A model generated the notes under the pieces. It saw only the letters and a program-made list of their open reading frames with translations, had not been told where the DNA came from and made no database searches. Position numbers and translations under genes: made by a program. 64,000 nucleotides of DNA from Agarilytica sp045430285 (lineage in GTDB: Bacteria > Pseudomonadota > Gammaproteobacteria > Pseudomonadales > Cellvibrionaceae). Shown here in pieces: positions 8,603 through 16,943 of this stretch (the first letter of the stretch is position 1; every line of letters begins with the position of its first letter). The stretch lies in contig JAILXV010000001.1 in assembly GCA_045430285.1 (NCBI GenBank), forward strand, positions 1,364,001 through 1,428,000, in the 5' to 3' direction.

Positions 8603-8622
8603 AGCGCGGCAATGTCCGCGCT
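8603..8622 (+). terminator. Possible terminator after the CBS-domain gene
   Basis: AGCGCGG and CCGCGCT make a perfect 7-bp GC-rich stem with the loop CAATGT, followed by GTTATTCATT. The T-run is poor, so termination may be weak or Rho-assisted. Confidence 0.5.
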
Positions 8623-8669
8623 GTTATTCATTACCCTATTTTCCCACCCGACCTTACCCATACAAATAC

Positions 8670-9437
8670 ATGAACGACAGTGACGCATATGTGGAAAAAA
8701 AGAAGTTCTTTTCCACACTCTTAACTATTTACGGTCGAAAACCCGTACTCGAAGCATTATCAACACCAGGCATTAAAGTTCACAAACTGCATTTATCTGA
8801 TTCGAATAAACCTGCGACGATTCTCGATGAAATCACACAATTAGCGAACGCTGCTAATGCAGAGATCCTCTACCACTCCCGCGATGCGCTTTCCCGCATC
8901 TCGAAAAACAAAAAGCAGGATCAAGGGGTCGCTGTCGACATCAAACCGCGAGGTTTTCAAAACTTCGAAGATTTTATTAACACTGCCCCCGATGGGTTTG
9001 AGCTAATCGCCCTAGATAATGTCACCAACCCACAAAACCTGGGCATGATTATTCGCTCTGTTTGCGCATCGCCAATGACGGGTTTACTGCTCCCTGAAAA
9101 AGGCTGCGCAAAACTAGACGCGCTAGTCATTAAGGCAAGCGCTGGCACTTTATTTAAAGCAAAAATTATCCGATGTGACAAACTTAGCCCAGCCTTAAAG
9201 ATTTTGCGGGAACAAGGTGCAGCGATTATTGGCTTAGATCTCAATACCAAACACACGCTTCCGCAACTCCCTAAAGAACAAGCAAAAGTATTCGTCTTAG
9301 GAAATGAAACGGACGGAATAAGTGAAGCGACACAACAGCTCTGCACTAAAAAAATAAAAATCCCAATGGCAAACGATGTGGAATCTTTGAATGTCGCGAT
9401 AACGGCTGGAATAATTGCCTTTAGGTCGGTTCTTTAA
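8670..9437 (+). CDS. TrmH/SpoU family RNA 2'-O-methyltransferase
   Basis: The 255-residue protein has an N-terminal RNA-binding domain opening with IYGRKPVLEAL (residues 19-29) and a C-terminal SPOUT knot. The three SpoU motifs are intact: motif 1 LDNVTNPQNLGMIIRS (about 113-128), motif 2 VFVLGNETDGIS (about 207-218) and motif 3 IPMANDVESLNVAITAGI (about 231-248). These enzymes methylate ribose in rRNA or tRNA using SAM. It resembles RlmB, but sequence alone does not tell whether the target is the 23S G2251 site, so no symbol is given. It converges with an MFS gene 37 bases away. Confidence 0.88.
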   Translation: MNDSDAYVEKKKFFSTLLTIYGRKPVLEALSTPGIKVHKLHLSDSNKPATILDEITQLANAANAEILYHSRDALSRISKNKKQDQGVAVDIKPRGFQNFEDFINTAPDGFELIALDNVTNPQNLGMIIRSVCASPMTGLLLPEKGCAKLDALVIKASAGTLFKAKIIRCDKLSPALKILREQGAAIIGLDLNTKHTLPQLPKEQAKVFVLGNETDGISEATQQLCTKKIKIPMANDVESLNVAITAGIIAFRSVL

Positions 9438-9474
9438 GCGATGTTCGCGCTACCTCGTGCGAAGAAGGATCAGG

Positions 9475-10686
9475 CTAATCTATTGAGTCCGAAATAGAGT
9501 CCGAGCTTTGCTTAACGGACCATAATGTTTTCGTCAGCATAAAGGCGAAAAACAACACAATGCTCGATACGCTCATCACCATGAAAATCTGTTTTGGGGA
9601 AAGAACACCTAAAACGAAACCCGTCACCACCGCACCTACCGGCGCCGCGCCAAATAACATAAGTTGATAAACCGACATAATACGGCCGCGCATTTCCGAA
9701 CCAACAAGGGACTGAGCTACCAAGCGGCAGCGCCCTGCAGAATTTCCGGCCACTAATCCCCATACAAAAACAAGCATATAAAACCCAAGTGGCGTCGGGC
9801 CTTTTGCCAAACCAAAACCCACCATGGCGGTATAAAGCAAGCTAAACAAAGCACCCTGCCCAGGAAACTCTACAGTTTTTTGTTTTAAGAGAAAGGTGTG
9901 TGCGATCACCATCCCCAATACGAATAACACCTGTAAACCAGCATACTCAGATGCAGAATGATGATAAGTACGCGTCGCCACTACGGGAATAACTACGAGA
10001 AACACGCCCATATGCATATATCCGTTAAACGCGATCAGAGCCATCAACTGTCTAAGCCCAGAGTTACCCATAACCGTGTGAATAGCACTACGAATATCAT
10101 CCAGTGTTGAACCGCTCTTCACCCCATTTTGCGCTTTGCGTTTTATTAAACTCAAAAACATTAAAGTCGAAAAAGTAGAAACACAGGCCTGGATAATAAG
10201 TACCCACTGCACACCGATATTTTCAGATAATGCAACAACACCAATCCCTAGGGCTTGCAAAACAAACTGCGTAATACTCAATAAAGACACACGCTGCTGA
10301 AGTGAAATGGCGGGAATATCGGCCACTAACTTTTCTCGCACGGGCTGAATAAATGCATTTCCAGCCCCAACAAATACCGCATACACAACTAGAGTCGAAA
10401 AACTCGCCATTCCAAAATATAACAACAGGAACAAGCCGGCATAACTGCATGACAACACGCCTTGAGCCACGACCAAGACTTTTGCAGGGTCATAGCGATC
10501 CGCCCATGCGCCGGCAATAAGCATCAACAACAGATTGGGCAACAGTGCGGCTGTCTGAACAAGCCCCCACTGAGCAGCCCCAAGATGAAGCTCCTGCATC
10601 GCGATCCAAGCAAGTAATACAAGGTGAATGCCAGTAGCAAACGCACTGGTCCCATGAGAAATAAGAAATCTAACAAGCTGTGGCAA
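9475..10686 (-). CDS. Major facilitator superfamily transporter (EntS-like MFS_3 type)
   Basis: The 403-residue protein shows about twelve hydrophobic segments and an MFS loop between helices 2 and 3 (GAWADRYDPAKVLVVAQ, about residues 58-74). The pattern of the first helix (ISHGTSAFATGIHLVLLAW) and QPVREKLVADI is that of the MFS_3 enterobactin-exporter-like group; the substrate is unknown. The frame starts with TTG; no ATG lies between it and an upstream stop, so TTG (with GAG about nine bases before) is the best start, though unusual. Monocistronic, 137 bases downstream of nothing on its strand but the tgpA operon end lies beyond. Confidence 0.85.
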   Translation of the reverse strand: MPQLVRFLISHGTSAFATGIHLVLLAWIAMQELHLGAAQWGLVQTAALLPNLLLMLIAGAWADRYDPAKVLVVAQGVLSCSYAGLFLLLYFGMASFSTLVVYAVFVGAGNAFIQPVREKLVADIPAISLQQRVSLLSITQFVLQALGIGVVALSENIGVQWVLIIQACVSTFSTLMFLSLIKRKAQNGVKSGSTLDDIRSAIHTVMGNSGLRQLMALIAFNGYMHMGVFLVVIPVVATRTYHHSASEYAGLQVLFVLGMVIAHTFLLKQKTVEFPGQGALFSLLYTAMVGFGLAKGPTPLGFYMLVFVWGLVAGNSAGRCRLVAQSLVGSEMRGRIMSVYQLMLFGAAPVGAVVTGFVLGVLSPKQIFMVMSVSSIVLFFAFMLTKTLWSVKQSSDSISDSID

Positions 10687-10823
10687 TGATCGGCTCTTTA
10701 TAAAATCGAGGAAGAAATCAGAGATGGGGATTATACGTGGAAGTCACTCGTATTATTAGCCGAAGCGCATAAATCACGAAAACCATACTCCCCCTAGCCA
10801 TGCCATAAGAGCTCAACGAACGC

Positions 10824-12827
10824 CTAAAGTAAACGAACAGCATCCTTTAGCTGATTGAGTAATTGGGGCTGATTACTGTACGCAATATCACTATAGAGCT
10901 TCACAATCCGCTGTATTTGCGGCGCTGCTTCTGAGGCTTCCGCAGTCACTCGGTCAGCAAAGTCTAGCGGGGTTTCTCCTGGTAGAGGCACGTACCCCAT
11001 TTTTAACATCTTACGTTTGAATTTTGCGTAAAGCGCCTGCTCAGGGTACTGATATTCCCGCACCCCCTTCCAAGTCAAGAAAACGAAATAGACCAGCAGA
11101 AAGACACTAATCAGGGCAACAAATATACCGCCAATACGCCACGCTTCTGTGCCGCCAAACAAGGACCGAAACAAGCCAGACTGACGATCGCTATCATAGC
11201 CCAATACCCACTGGTGCCAGCTGTAACTCATGGCATCCAAACGTAATTGGATACGACTAAAAAGCGTTCCGCCAAACCAAGAACTCATCAGCTTTCGGTC
11301 ATCCCCCTGCAGAGACTCCTCCAAGCCCTGCTCAATTCTCAAGGGCGACACCGCAGCCGTTGGGTCCACCCGAACCCAGCCCTGACCTTGTAACCATACC
11401 TCAGCCCAAGCGTGGGCATCGGACTGACGCACAATAATATAATTTTCTATCGGGTTTACCTTGCCACCTTGATAGCCCACCACTACCCGAGCAGGAATAC
11501 CGGCGGCGCGCATCAATACCACAAAGCTACTCGCAAAATGCTCGCAAAAACCTCTCTGAGTAATAAATAAAAACTCATCTACGCTGTGCGTCCCCAGGGG
11601 CGGCGGTCGCAAAGTATAGGTGAATGCATCACGATACTTATTCAATGCGCTATTAATAATTTCCCGAGGCATTAAGCCCTGCTTTACCCAGGTATGAGCC
11701 TGATCCACCGTCCTCGGGTTTGAATCATCGGGCAAGTGAAGATTTTTCCTCAATGATCTCGCACTTAAACTATCCGGTTCAGCTAAAAATCGTGACTCAG
11801 ACGTCACTTGGTATTGCGTACGTGCCGCAATGGGCCGCACCGATTTAGTTAAATAATTTGGAGCGAAATACACTTTATTCGAAGAAGAGCTAACTTCAAT
11901 GGGTGCCATCAAGGTAAATAGCCAACGCTGCTGGTGAGGCTCCATCAACACTTCATAGTTGAATGATTTACTATCCGGCAATACCCGTAACGTCCAAAAA
12001 TCGGGCACACTGCTTTTGCCTGAGGGTCTATTAAAGAATGACGCTGCATCATATTTCCAATTGCGCCCATCAAAATCATCCAATACCAAACCACGCCAAT
12101 ACCACGATTCTTTTGGAGGAATGTTTTGTTTCGGTTTTTGTGAATCAAAGGTAACGCGAAAGGCAACCGCCTGGGACTGACTAAGTGAGCTAAAATCACC
12201 TGGTGACATGGTATCGCTAAACCCAGTAACACCGGTCTTCTGAGGAATCGGCACATGCCACAAAGACCCAACGCGAGGGAGTACGATAAACAGCAACACC
12301 ATTAACGGAAGGCTTTGCAAAACCAGTATCAAACTAGCTCGTAGTTGTTTGGCAACAGGAACACTACTACTGCGATAAATGCAGTTCCATGCACAGAGCA
12401 GCAACAACACCGATAGTGCGCCATACACCGCAATAAACATGGTCTGATAAAATAAGAACTGTGCCGCAACCGCAATAAACCCCACATAAATCACTAATAA
12501 CACATCTTTACGCGAGCGCACTTCCAACAATTTTAAAACAAACGACACCACCAGGAAGGCAACTAGCGGCTCAACACCTAACGTTCCTGCATAAGAAAAC
12601 CCTAACCCAACAACACATAAAAACCCTAACACCGCTTTTATACGAGTATTGGGAAAAGGCCATGCGCCGCGAAATATTTGTACACGCCAGGTCAGAGAAA
12701 ACAACCAGACAGCGGGTACCCACAGGGGTAAATACGTAAATAATGGCAGGATCGCGACGCCCTGCGCCACCAAAACCCAAGCGAGGGTTGCACGCTTTAC
12801 CCATTGATCAGAGGCTTGCTGACTCAA
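10824..12827 (-). CDS. tgpA: TgpA-type membrane transglutaminase-like protein
   Basis: A 667-residue protein with the TgpA layout: five to six membrane helices in the first 190 residues (DUF3488), a periplasmic transglutaminase-like core, a further membrane helix near 555-580 and a C-terminal DUF4129 domain. The catalytic triad is visible as Cys in RGFCEHFASSF (about 426), His in SDAHAWAEVWL (about 470) and Asp in RVDPTAAV (about 487). TgpA of Pseudomonas is important for viability, perhaps by crosslinking or processing envelope proteins. The frame begins with TTG after AAAGG; no better start exists. It closes a moxR-DUF58-tgpA operon, 56 bases after the DUF58 gene. Confidence 0.92.
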   Translation of the reverse strand: MSQQASDQWVKRATLAWVLVAQGVAILPLFTYLPLWVPAVWLFSLTWRVQIFRGAWPFPNTRIKAVLGFLCVVGLGFSYAGTLGVEPLVAFLVVSFVLKLLEVRSRKDVLLVIYVGFIAVAAQFLFYQTMFIAVYGALSVLLLLCAWNCIYRSSSVPVAKQLRASLILVLQSLPLMVLLFIVLPRVGSLWHVPIPQKTGVTGFSDTMSPGDFSSLSQSQAVAFRVTFDSQKPKQNIPPKESWYWRGLVLDDFDGRNWKYDAASFFNRPSGKSSVPDFWTLRVLPDSKSFNYEVLMEPHQQRWLFTLMAPIEVSSSSNKVYFAPNYLTKSVRPIAARTQYQVTSESRFLAEPDSLSARSLRKNLHLPDDSNPRTVDQAHTWVKQGLMPREIINSALNKYRDAFTYTLRPPPLGTHSVDEFLFITQRGFCEHFASSFVVLMRAAGIPARVVVGYQGGKVNPIENYIIVRQSDAHAWAEVWLQGQGWVRVDPTAAVSPLRIEQGLEESLQGDDRKLMSSWFGGTLFSRIQLRLDAMSYSWHQWVLGYDSDRQSGLFRSLFGGTEAWRIGGIFVALISVFLLVYFVFLTWKGVREYQYPEQALYAKFKRKMLKMGYVPLPGETPLDFADRVTAEASEAAPQIQRIVKLYSDIAYSNQPQLLNQLKDAVRLL

Positions 12828-12883
12828 AAAAGAATGCCTTTCTGATTAAGACTGTTTTTTCTACGCATAATAATGTGACCGTA

Positions 12884-13873
12884 TTAATACGCCTCAAACT
12901 TCGCCAAAGCCTCTAAAGTTCTGGCCTTGTGATTTTCACCTTTATTTGGTGCGATTTTTATTCCTGGCAAAACAAGACCAAAATTCTCATCCCGCTGACT
13001 AAATTCCAGCGCCCAATAACACAGAGCAGATAACGTCAACTCAACATCTTGCGATTGCACCTGAAAAAAATCTAACCAAATTTCACGAGAAATATTATGA
13101 CTAAACTCCTTGGTATATAGACCTCGCTCACGCGCATACAATTTCCAAGCAATATGCTTAATGGGGTCTCCAGGCTGATACTCTCGGAATGCACTAAAAT
13201 CCTCGCCACCTTTTACAGGGTGCTCGCCGTCGCCATCATCGTCTTCTACCGATGAATTCACCAAATCGACTTTAATCGGCGCGGGGTAAACCAAAGCGTG
13301 GGCATCAAACTTCAGCCAAGTCCAACAACGTAAAAGCCCTAGAGGGTATTCACACTCGACCAATAAACGCTTTGGGTTGATATGGCCACGTCGTTTTGCA
13401 AGCATATCCACATGCACACTTAGTGATGATTTTTCCTCACAATCAAAATCACTACTGCTTAACTCACTGCCCTGCCAACACATAGACACACCATTACTCG
13501 CACGCGTTGAGCTATTATTCACAGTAATCGTAAAATGAACATTTTCTCCAACAAAAGCATTCCCAGCCCCCTTAAGTTCAATATCCAAGCCCGCCAGGTT
13601 TGAAAAAGTATGCAAAATGCTCACAATAAAAATACTGATCAATAAAAAGGTGAGCGCAAGAATAAGGTTATTTTGGTAGTTGGTACCTAATAGCCAAAGC
13701 ACCAAGACGAACAACAAAAACATAAATCCTTTCCGCGTAGGAAAGATATACAGGTTTTTAGTGGTAAGTTTGTGATGGTTCTGCCGTGCAGTTCTTTTGT
13801 CTAACCACGCAAGAAATCGCGTCGACCAAAAAGATTTTACCCTTTGCAACGAGACAGGGAACGAGTGTTGCAT
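12884..13873 (-). CDS. DUF58 domain protein of the MoxR cluster
   Basis: The product (329 residues from the ATG at 13873) has a basic N-terminus, two membrane helices (about residues 50-90, GFMFLLFVLVLWLLG and LILALTFLLISIFIVSIL) and a C-terminal DUF58 region marked by GGEDFSAFREYQPGDPIKH and IAWKLYARERGLYTKEF. DUF58 proteins resemble von Willebrand factor A domains and act with MoxR AAA+ ATPases. A TTG five codons upstream would overlap moxR by 14 bases; the ATG, one base after the moxR stop, is more likely, although neither has a clear ribosome site, so coupling to moxR translation is probable. Confidence 0.9.
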   Translation of the reverse strand: MQHSFPVSLQRVKSFWSTRFLAWLDKRTARQNHHKLTTKNLYIFPTRKGFMFLLFVLVLWLLGTNYQNNLILALTFLLISIFIVSILHTFSNLAGLDIELKGAGNAFVGENVHFTITVNNSSTRASNGVSMCWQGSELSSSDFDCEEKSSLSVHVDMLAKRRGHINPKRLLVECEYPLGLLRCWTWLKFDAHALVYPAPIKVDLVNSSVEDDDGDGEHPVKGGEDFSAFREYQPGDPIKHIAWKLYARERGLYTKEFSHNISREIWLDFFQVQSQDVELTLSALCYWALEFSQRDENFGLVLPGIKIAPNKGENHKARTLEALAKFEAY

Positions 13874-13874
13874 T

Positions 13875-14804
13875 TTAAACAACGTCAACGCTTTTTAAGA
13901 TAAAGTCGGTAATATCGCTACTGCCAGCTGTCGCATCAGAAGTGCTACTAGAAGACACCCCTCTAACTCGGTGCCCCACTACCGACGGTAAAACAGTTTG
14001 AATATCCTCAGGCAATACATATTCGCGATTGTGTATCAAAGCCCACGCCTTCGCTGCATATAACAGAGCCAACGCCCCTCTGGGAGAAAGTCCAAAAGTA
14101 AAATGTTCGTTAAAACGTGTGAAGTCTACAATTCGCTGAAGGTAATCCAACAACTGATCACTCGCCTTAACCTCCTTCACCTGCTTTTGAATCGCTTCAA
14201 TCTGCGCCACAGTAAGCAAAGGCTCCAAAGCCTTTAAACGCTCACGAGGCTCTACGCCCTTATAAAGTGCACGCTCGGTATCAGGCGTTGGGTAGCCCAA
14301 CGATATTCGCATTAAAAACCGATCCAACTGAGATTCAGGCAAAGGATACGTGCCCGCCTGAGATAAAGGGTTTTGAGTGGCAATCACAAAAAAAGGATCA
14401 GGTAAGGGCCTCGTCTCACCCTCGATCGTAACCTGGCGTTCCTCCATCGCTTCCAGTAGCGCACTTTGCGTTTTCGGCGTTGTTCTATTCACCTCATCAG
14501 CAAGCAGCACCTGGGTAAATACAGGGCCAGAGTGAAATTCGAAACGAGATGTTTCTCGATCAAAGACAGCCGCACCCAGAATATCTGCCGGAAGGATGTC
14601 ACTGGTAAACTGCACTCGTTCATAACTAAGCCCTAAAACCTTGGCCAAACATTGAGCAAGCGTAGTCTTCCCCATACCAGGCAAGTCCTCAATCAGCAGA
14701 TGCCCTTTGGAGAATAAACACGCCAGCGCCAATTTGACCTGCTGCTCCTTGCCCAGCAACACGGTGCCAACCCCGTCGATAATACCCGAAATCAGTTGAT
14801 TCAT
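13875..14804 (-). CDS. MoxR family AAA+ ATPase
   Basis: The 309-residue AAA+ protein has Walker A GMGKTT (residues 43-48), Walker B LLADEVNR (99-106), the ALLEAMEERQVT segment, sensor motif ATQNPLSQAGTYPLPESQLDRF and the C-terminal lid SPRGALALLYAAKAWA. MoxR ATPases are chaperone-like and couple to VWA/DUF58 partners, here encoded immediately downstream, with the transglutaminase next. This triplet is a conserved gammaproteobacterial operon. It is the first gene of the operon; the 216-base divergent gap to the aminopeptidase gene must hold its promoter. Confidence 0.93.
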   Translation of the reverse strand: MNQLISGIIDGVGTVLLGKEQQVKLALACLFSKGHLLIEDLPGMGKTTLAQCLAKVLGLSYERVQFTSDILPADILGAAVFDRETSRFEFHSGPVFTQVLLADEVNRTTPKTQSALLEAMEERQVTIEGETRPLPDPFFVIATQNPLSQAGTYPLPESQLDRFLMRISLGYPTPDTERALYKGVEPRERLKALEPLLTVAQIEAIQKQVKEVKASDQLLDYLQRIVDFTRFNEHFTFGLSPRGALALLYAAKAWALIHNREYVLPEDIQTVLPSVVGHRVRGVSSSSTSDATAGSSDITDFILKSVDVV

Positions 14805-15020
14805 AGCTTTCCTATACGTTCATTTACATAGGTAAGCCTAGCACTGTCTGGAATAGATAATCATGTATAATCTCAGCTTTGGACGGATTTATTAAAGAGC
14901 CACAAGGAGCGTCAACGCCTCCTCAAAATACTCGCTTTTTGAATCAGTCATTCCTCCCACATAACGACAAAATAAAAACAAAGCCTCAACAAGCAGACAC
15001 CATGAGATACAAGAACAGCA

Positions 15021-15767
15021 ATGACTATTGAAACAGAACAAGATCTAGAAGCTCTTAAACACATCGGCTGGATCGTTGCCTATACATTAAAAACAATGCA
15101 GCGCCTTACCGAGCCAGGGATGACTACTGGGGAGCTCGACTTGATTGGCAAATCACTGTTGGAGCAATACGAAGCCAAGTCAGCACCTAAACTTTGCTAC
15201 AACTTCCCTGGCTACACCTGCATTAGCGTGAATGAAGAGGCGGCCCATGGCATTCCAGGCAGCCGCATAATCAAGCCGGGAGACGTGGTTAATATTGACG
15301 TATCCGCAGAAAAAAATGGTTACTTCAGCGATACAGGAGGATCAATTGTTGTGCCGCCGAGCAGTGATCTGAAAAACCGTTTGCTATCCGCTACGCGCCT
15401 CGCACTAAAAACGGCCACCCATTCAGCACAAGCCGGCGCGCCTTTAAATCATATAGGGAAATCAATTCAATCCGTCGCGAAGAAAAAGGGCTTTCGAATA
15501 ATCAAAAACCTTTGCAGTCACGGAATTGGCCGTAAACTTCATGAAGAGCCATCGGAAATCCCTGGGTATTACGACCCTCGAGATAGACGCGTCTTACACG
15601 AAGGACAAGTCATTACCATAGAGCCATTTCTATCGACAAAAAGTAGAACCGTCAACGAAACAGATGATGGCTGGACGCTTACAGGCTGCACTGGCAACCT
15701 TTCCGCGCAATTTGAGCACACGATGGTGATTACGAAAAATAAGCCAATATTACTCACCGTGGCGTAA
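15021..15767 (+). CDS. map: Methionine aminopeptidase, type I, stand-alone copy
   Basis: The 248-residue enzyme removes N-terminal methionine from nascent proteins. All metal and catalytic residues align with E. coli MetAP: His76 (EEAAHGIPG), Asp93 and Asp104 (NIDVSAEKNGYFSDTG), His167 (LCSHGIGRKLHEEPSE), Glu201 (ITIEPFL) and Glu232 (QFEHTMVIT). No extra zinc-finger or SH3 extension. The essential copy in this group normally lies with rpsB/tsf, so this one is probably a paralogue. It is followed after 38 bases by an acetyltransferase gene, probably co-transcribed. A TATAAT at 14866-14871 could be a -10 element, but no good -35 accompanies it. Confidence 0.92.
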   Translation: MTIETEQDLEALKHIGWIVAYTLKTMQRLTEPGMTTGELDLIGKSLLEQYEAKSAPKLCYNFPGYTCISVNEEAAHGIPGSRIIKPGDVVNIDVSAEKNGYFSDTGGSIVVPPSSDLKNRLLSATRLALKTATHSAQAGAPLNHIGKSIQSVAKKKGFRIIKNLCSHGIGRKLHEEPSEIPGYYDPRDRRVLHEGQVITIEPFLSTKSRTVNETDDGWTLTGCTGNLSAQFEHTMVITKNKPILLTVA

Positions 15768-15805
15768 AGTACGGATATTGCCTTCACAATAAAAAATAAA
15801 TAGAT

Positions 15806-16270
15806 ATGTATATTTCAACGGTCAAGCGACAAGATATAAAATCCATCATATCTATTGCTCAATCAGCCATGATGGTATCCGTTGAGGCAAGTTCAGAAAC
15901 TAAAAATACACTCCTCGTCAGTATTCAAAAAGATATTGAAAAATATCTCACCCAACAAGGCTGCTACCTTAAATACAATAATGGTAATACGGTCGGCTAC
16001 ATTCTTATCAAAGAATATTGGAACCTCGCCCATTTGTTTGTGGCACCATCCGCGCATAACCAAGGCATAGGAAAAGCGCTATGGTCTAGCGCGCTGGAAA
16101 TATGTAGAAAAGAAAATACCGAAAGGTTTATACGAGTAAACTCGTCGTTAAATGCAGTTGGGTTCTATAAGAAACTGGGGTTTTGCGACTTTTCACCCGA
16201 ACGCCCCGCTCCCAAATTCGCGACACCTTTGATTTACTGGCTCGACAAAGACGATAAACCTGAACTATAG
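15806..16270 (+). CDS. GNAT family N-acetyltransferase
   Basis: A 154-residue single-domain GNAT protein. The acetyl-CoA pyrophosphate-binding loop is NQGIGKALW (about residues 83-91), preceded by the beta4 strand WNLAHLFVAPSAH and followed by FYKKLGFCDFSPERP, the usual motif B. Substrate unknown. Lys-rich and AT-rich compared with its neighbours. It lies 38 bases after map; its last six bases (CTATAG) are shared with the convergent flavin reductase gene, and because CTATAG is palindromic it supplies the stop codon of both genes. Confidence 0.85.
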   Translation: MYISTVKRQDIKSIISIAQSAMMVSVEASSETKNTLLVSIQKDIEKYLTQQGCYLKYNNGNTVGYILIKEYWNLAHLFVAPSAHNQGIGKALWSSALEICRKENTERFIRVNSSLNAVGFYKKLGFCDFSPERPAPKFATPLIYWLDKDDKPEL

Positions 16271-16879
16271 CGGCCGACTAAGCGTAAAAACATCACCGAA
16301 CGACGCATACTCATTTGCACCTAAGCGACTCAGCGGATCGAGTACTTTAGCATCAACTTTAAGTCGCCCTTTAGCGTCACTCGATACAACATCATCGTTG
16401 ATATACACATCTTCGACCTCACAGAAAAAGATCGCTTGTTTATTCGGGCCTAGCTCTGTGTGCTGATGGTAGCTACACATCATCGCGATCTTTGCGTCTC
16501 GGAGCCTAGGCAAAGCCCACCCGCTCTCTTCCTCTAAAGCCAAACCAAACTTTTCCACCTCCGATTCACCATGGGGTAAAGTAACGGCAGTATCACTCAC
16601 CGCTTGAACATCACTCACTGAGGGAATATGAATAACTAAATGCTTACGCTCGAGAATATTTAAACGCGTATCTTTTATTTCTCCACTGGGCTTCATCCCT
16701 GCGCTTAACATCACTAACGGCGGTTCACTGCATAAGCCATTAAAATAAGAAAAAGGTGCTAGATTATAAGAAGTATCACCGTTATCAGTGAGCACCCAAG
16801 CGATTGGCCGAGGCACAACCACTTGCGTCATAATATGATAGCGCTGATTAGCAGACAGCTCAGAAAAATCTACGCGCAT
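16265..16879 (-). CDS. Flavin reductase-like (flavoredoxin) domain protein
   Basis: The 204-residue protein has the FMN-binding split-barrel pattern of the flavin reductase/flavoredoxin family: VVPRPIAWVLTDNG (residues 16-29), NLAPFSYFNGLCSEPPLVMLS, KDTRLNILERKHLVIHIPS and SYHQHTELG. Such proteins bind FMN and reduce flavins or act as small oxygenase partners; the specific substrate cannot be deduced. It lies downstream of metZ on the same strand but a terminator-like hairpin separates them, so it is probably its own unit. The 3' end overlaps the GNAT gene by six bases. Confidence 0.88.
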   Translation of the reverse strand: MRVDFSELSANQRYHIMTQVVVPRPIAWVLTDNGDTSYNLAPFSYFNGLCSEPPLVMLSAGMKPSGEIKDTRLNILERKHLVIHIPSVSDVQAVSDTAVTLPHGESEVEKFGLALEEESGWALPRLRDAKIAMMCSYHQHTELGPNKQAIFFCEVEDVYINDDVVSSDAKGRLKVDAKVLDPLSRLGANEYASFGDVFTLSRPL

Positions 16880-16913
16880 TCGTTACCCCACCCTCCGACA
16901 TGTATAATTCAAA

Positions 16914-16942
16914 CCCGCTTACTTAGCCAGTAAACAAGCGGG
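16914..16942 (-). terminator. Rho-independent-type terminator after metZ
   Basis: In the metZ transcript direction CCCGCTT pairs with AAGCGGG across a 15-base loop and is followed by TTTGAATT. The hairpin begins two bases past the metZ stop. The loop is long and the T-run short, so confidence is moderate. Confidence 0.5.
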
Positions 16943-16943
16943 G

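Noticed and set aside
9444..9463. Hairpin TTCGCGC/GTGCGAA between the methylase and MFS genes
   Set aside because: Short with a G-T pair and no T-tract on either strand, so too weak to call a terminator.
14866..14871. TATAAT upstream of map
   Set aside because: A good -10 word without a suitable -35 at normal spacing; not called as a promoter.
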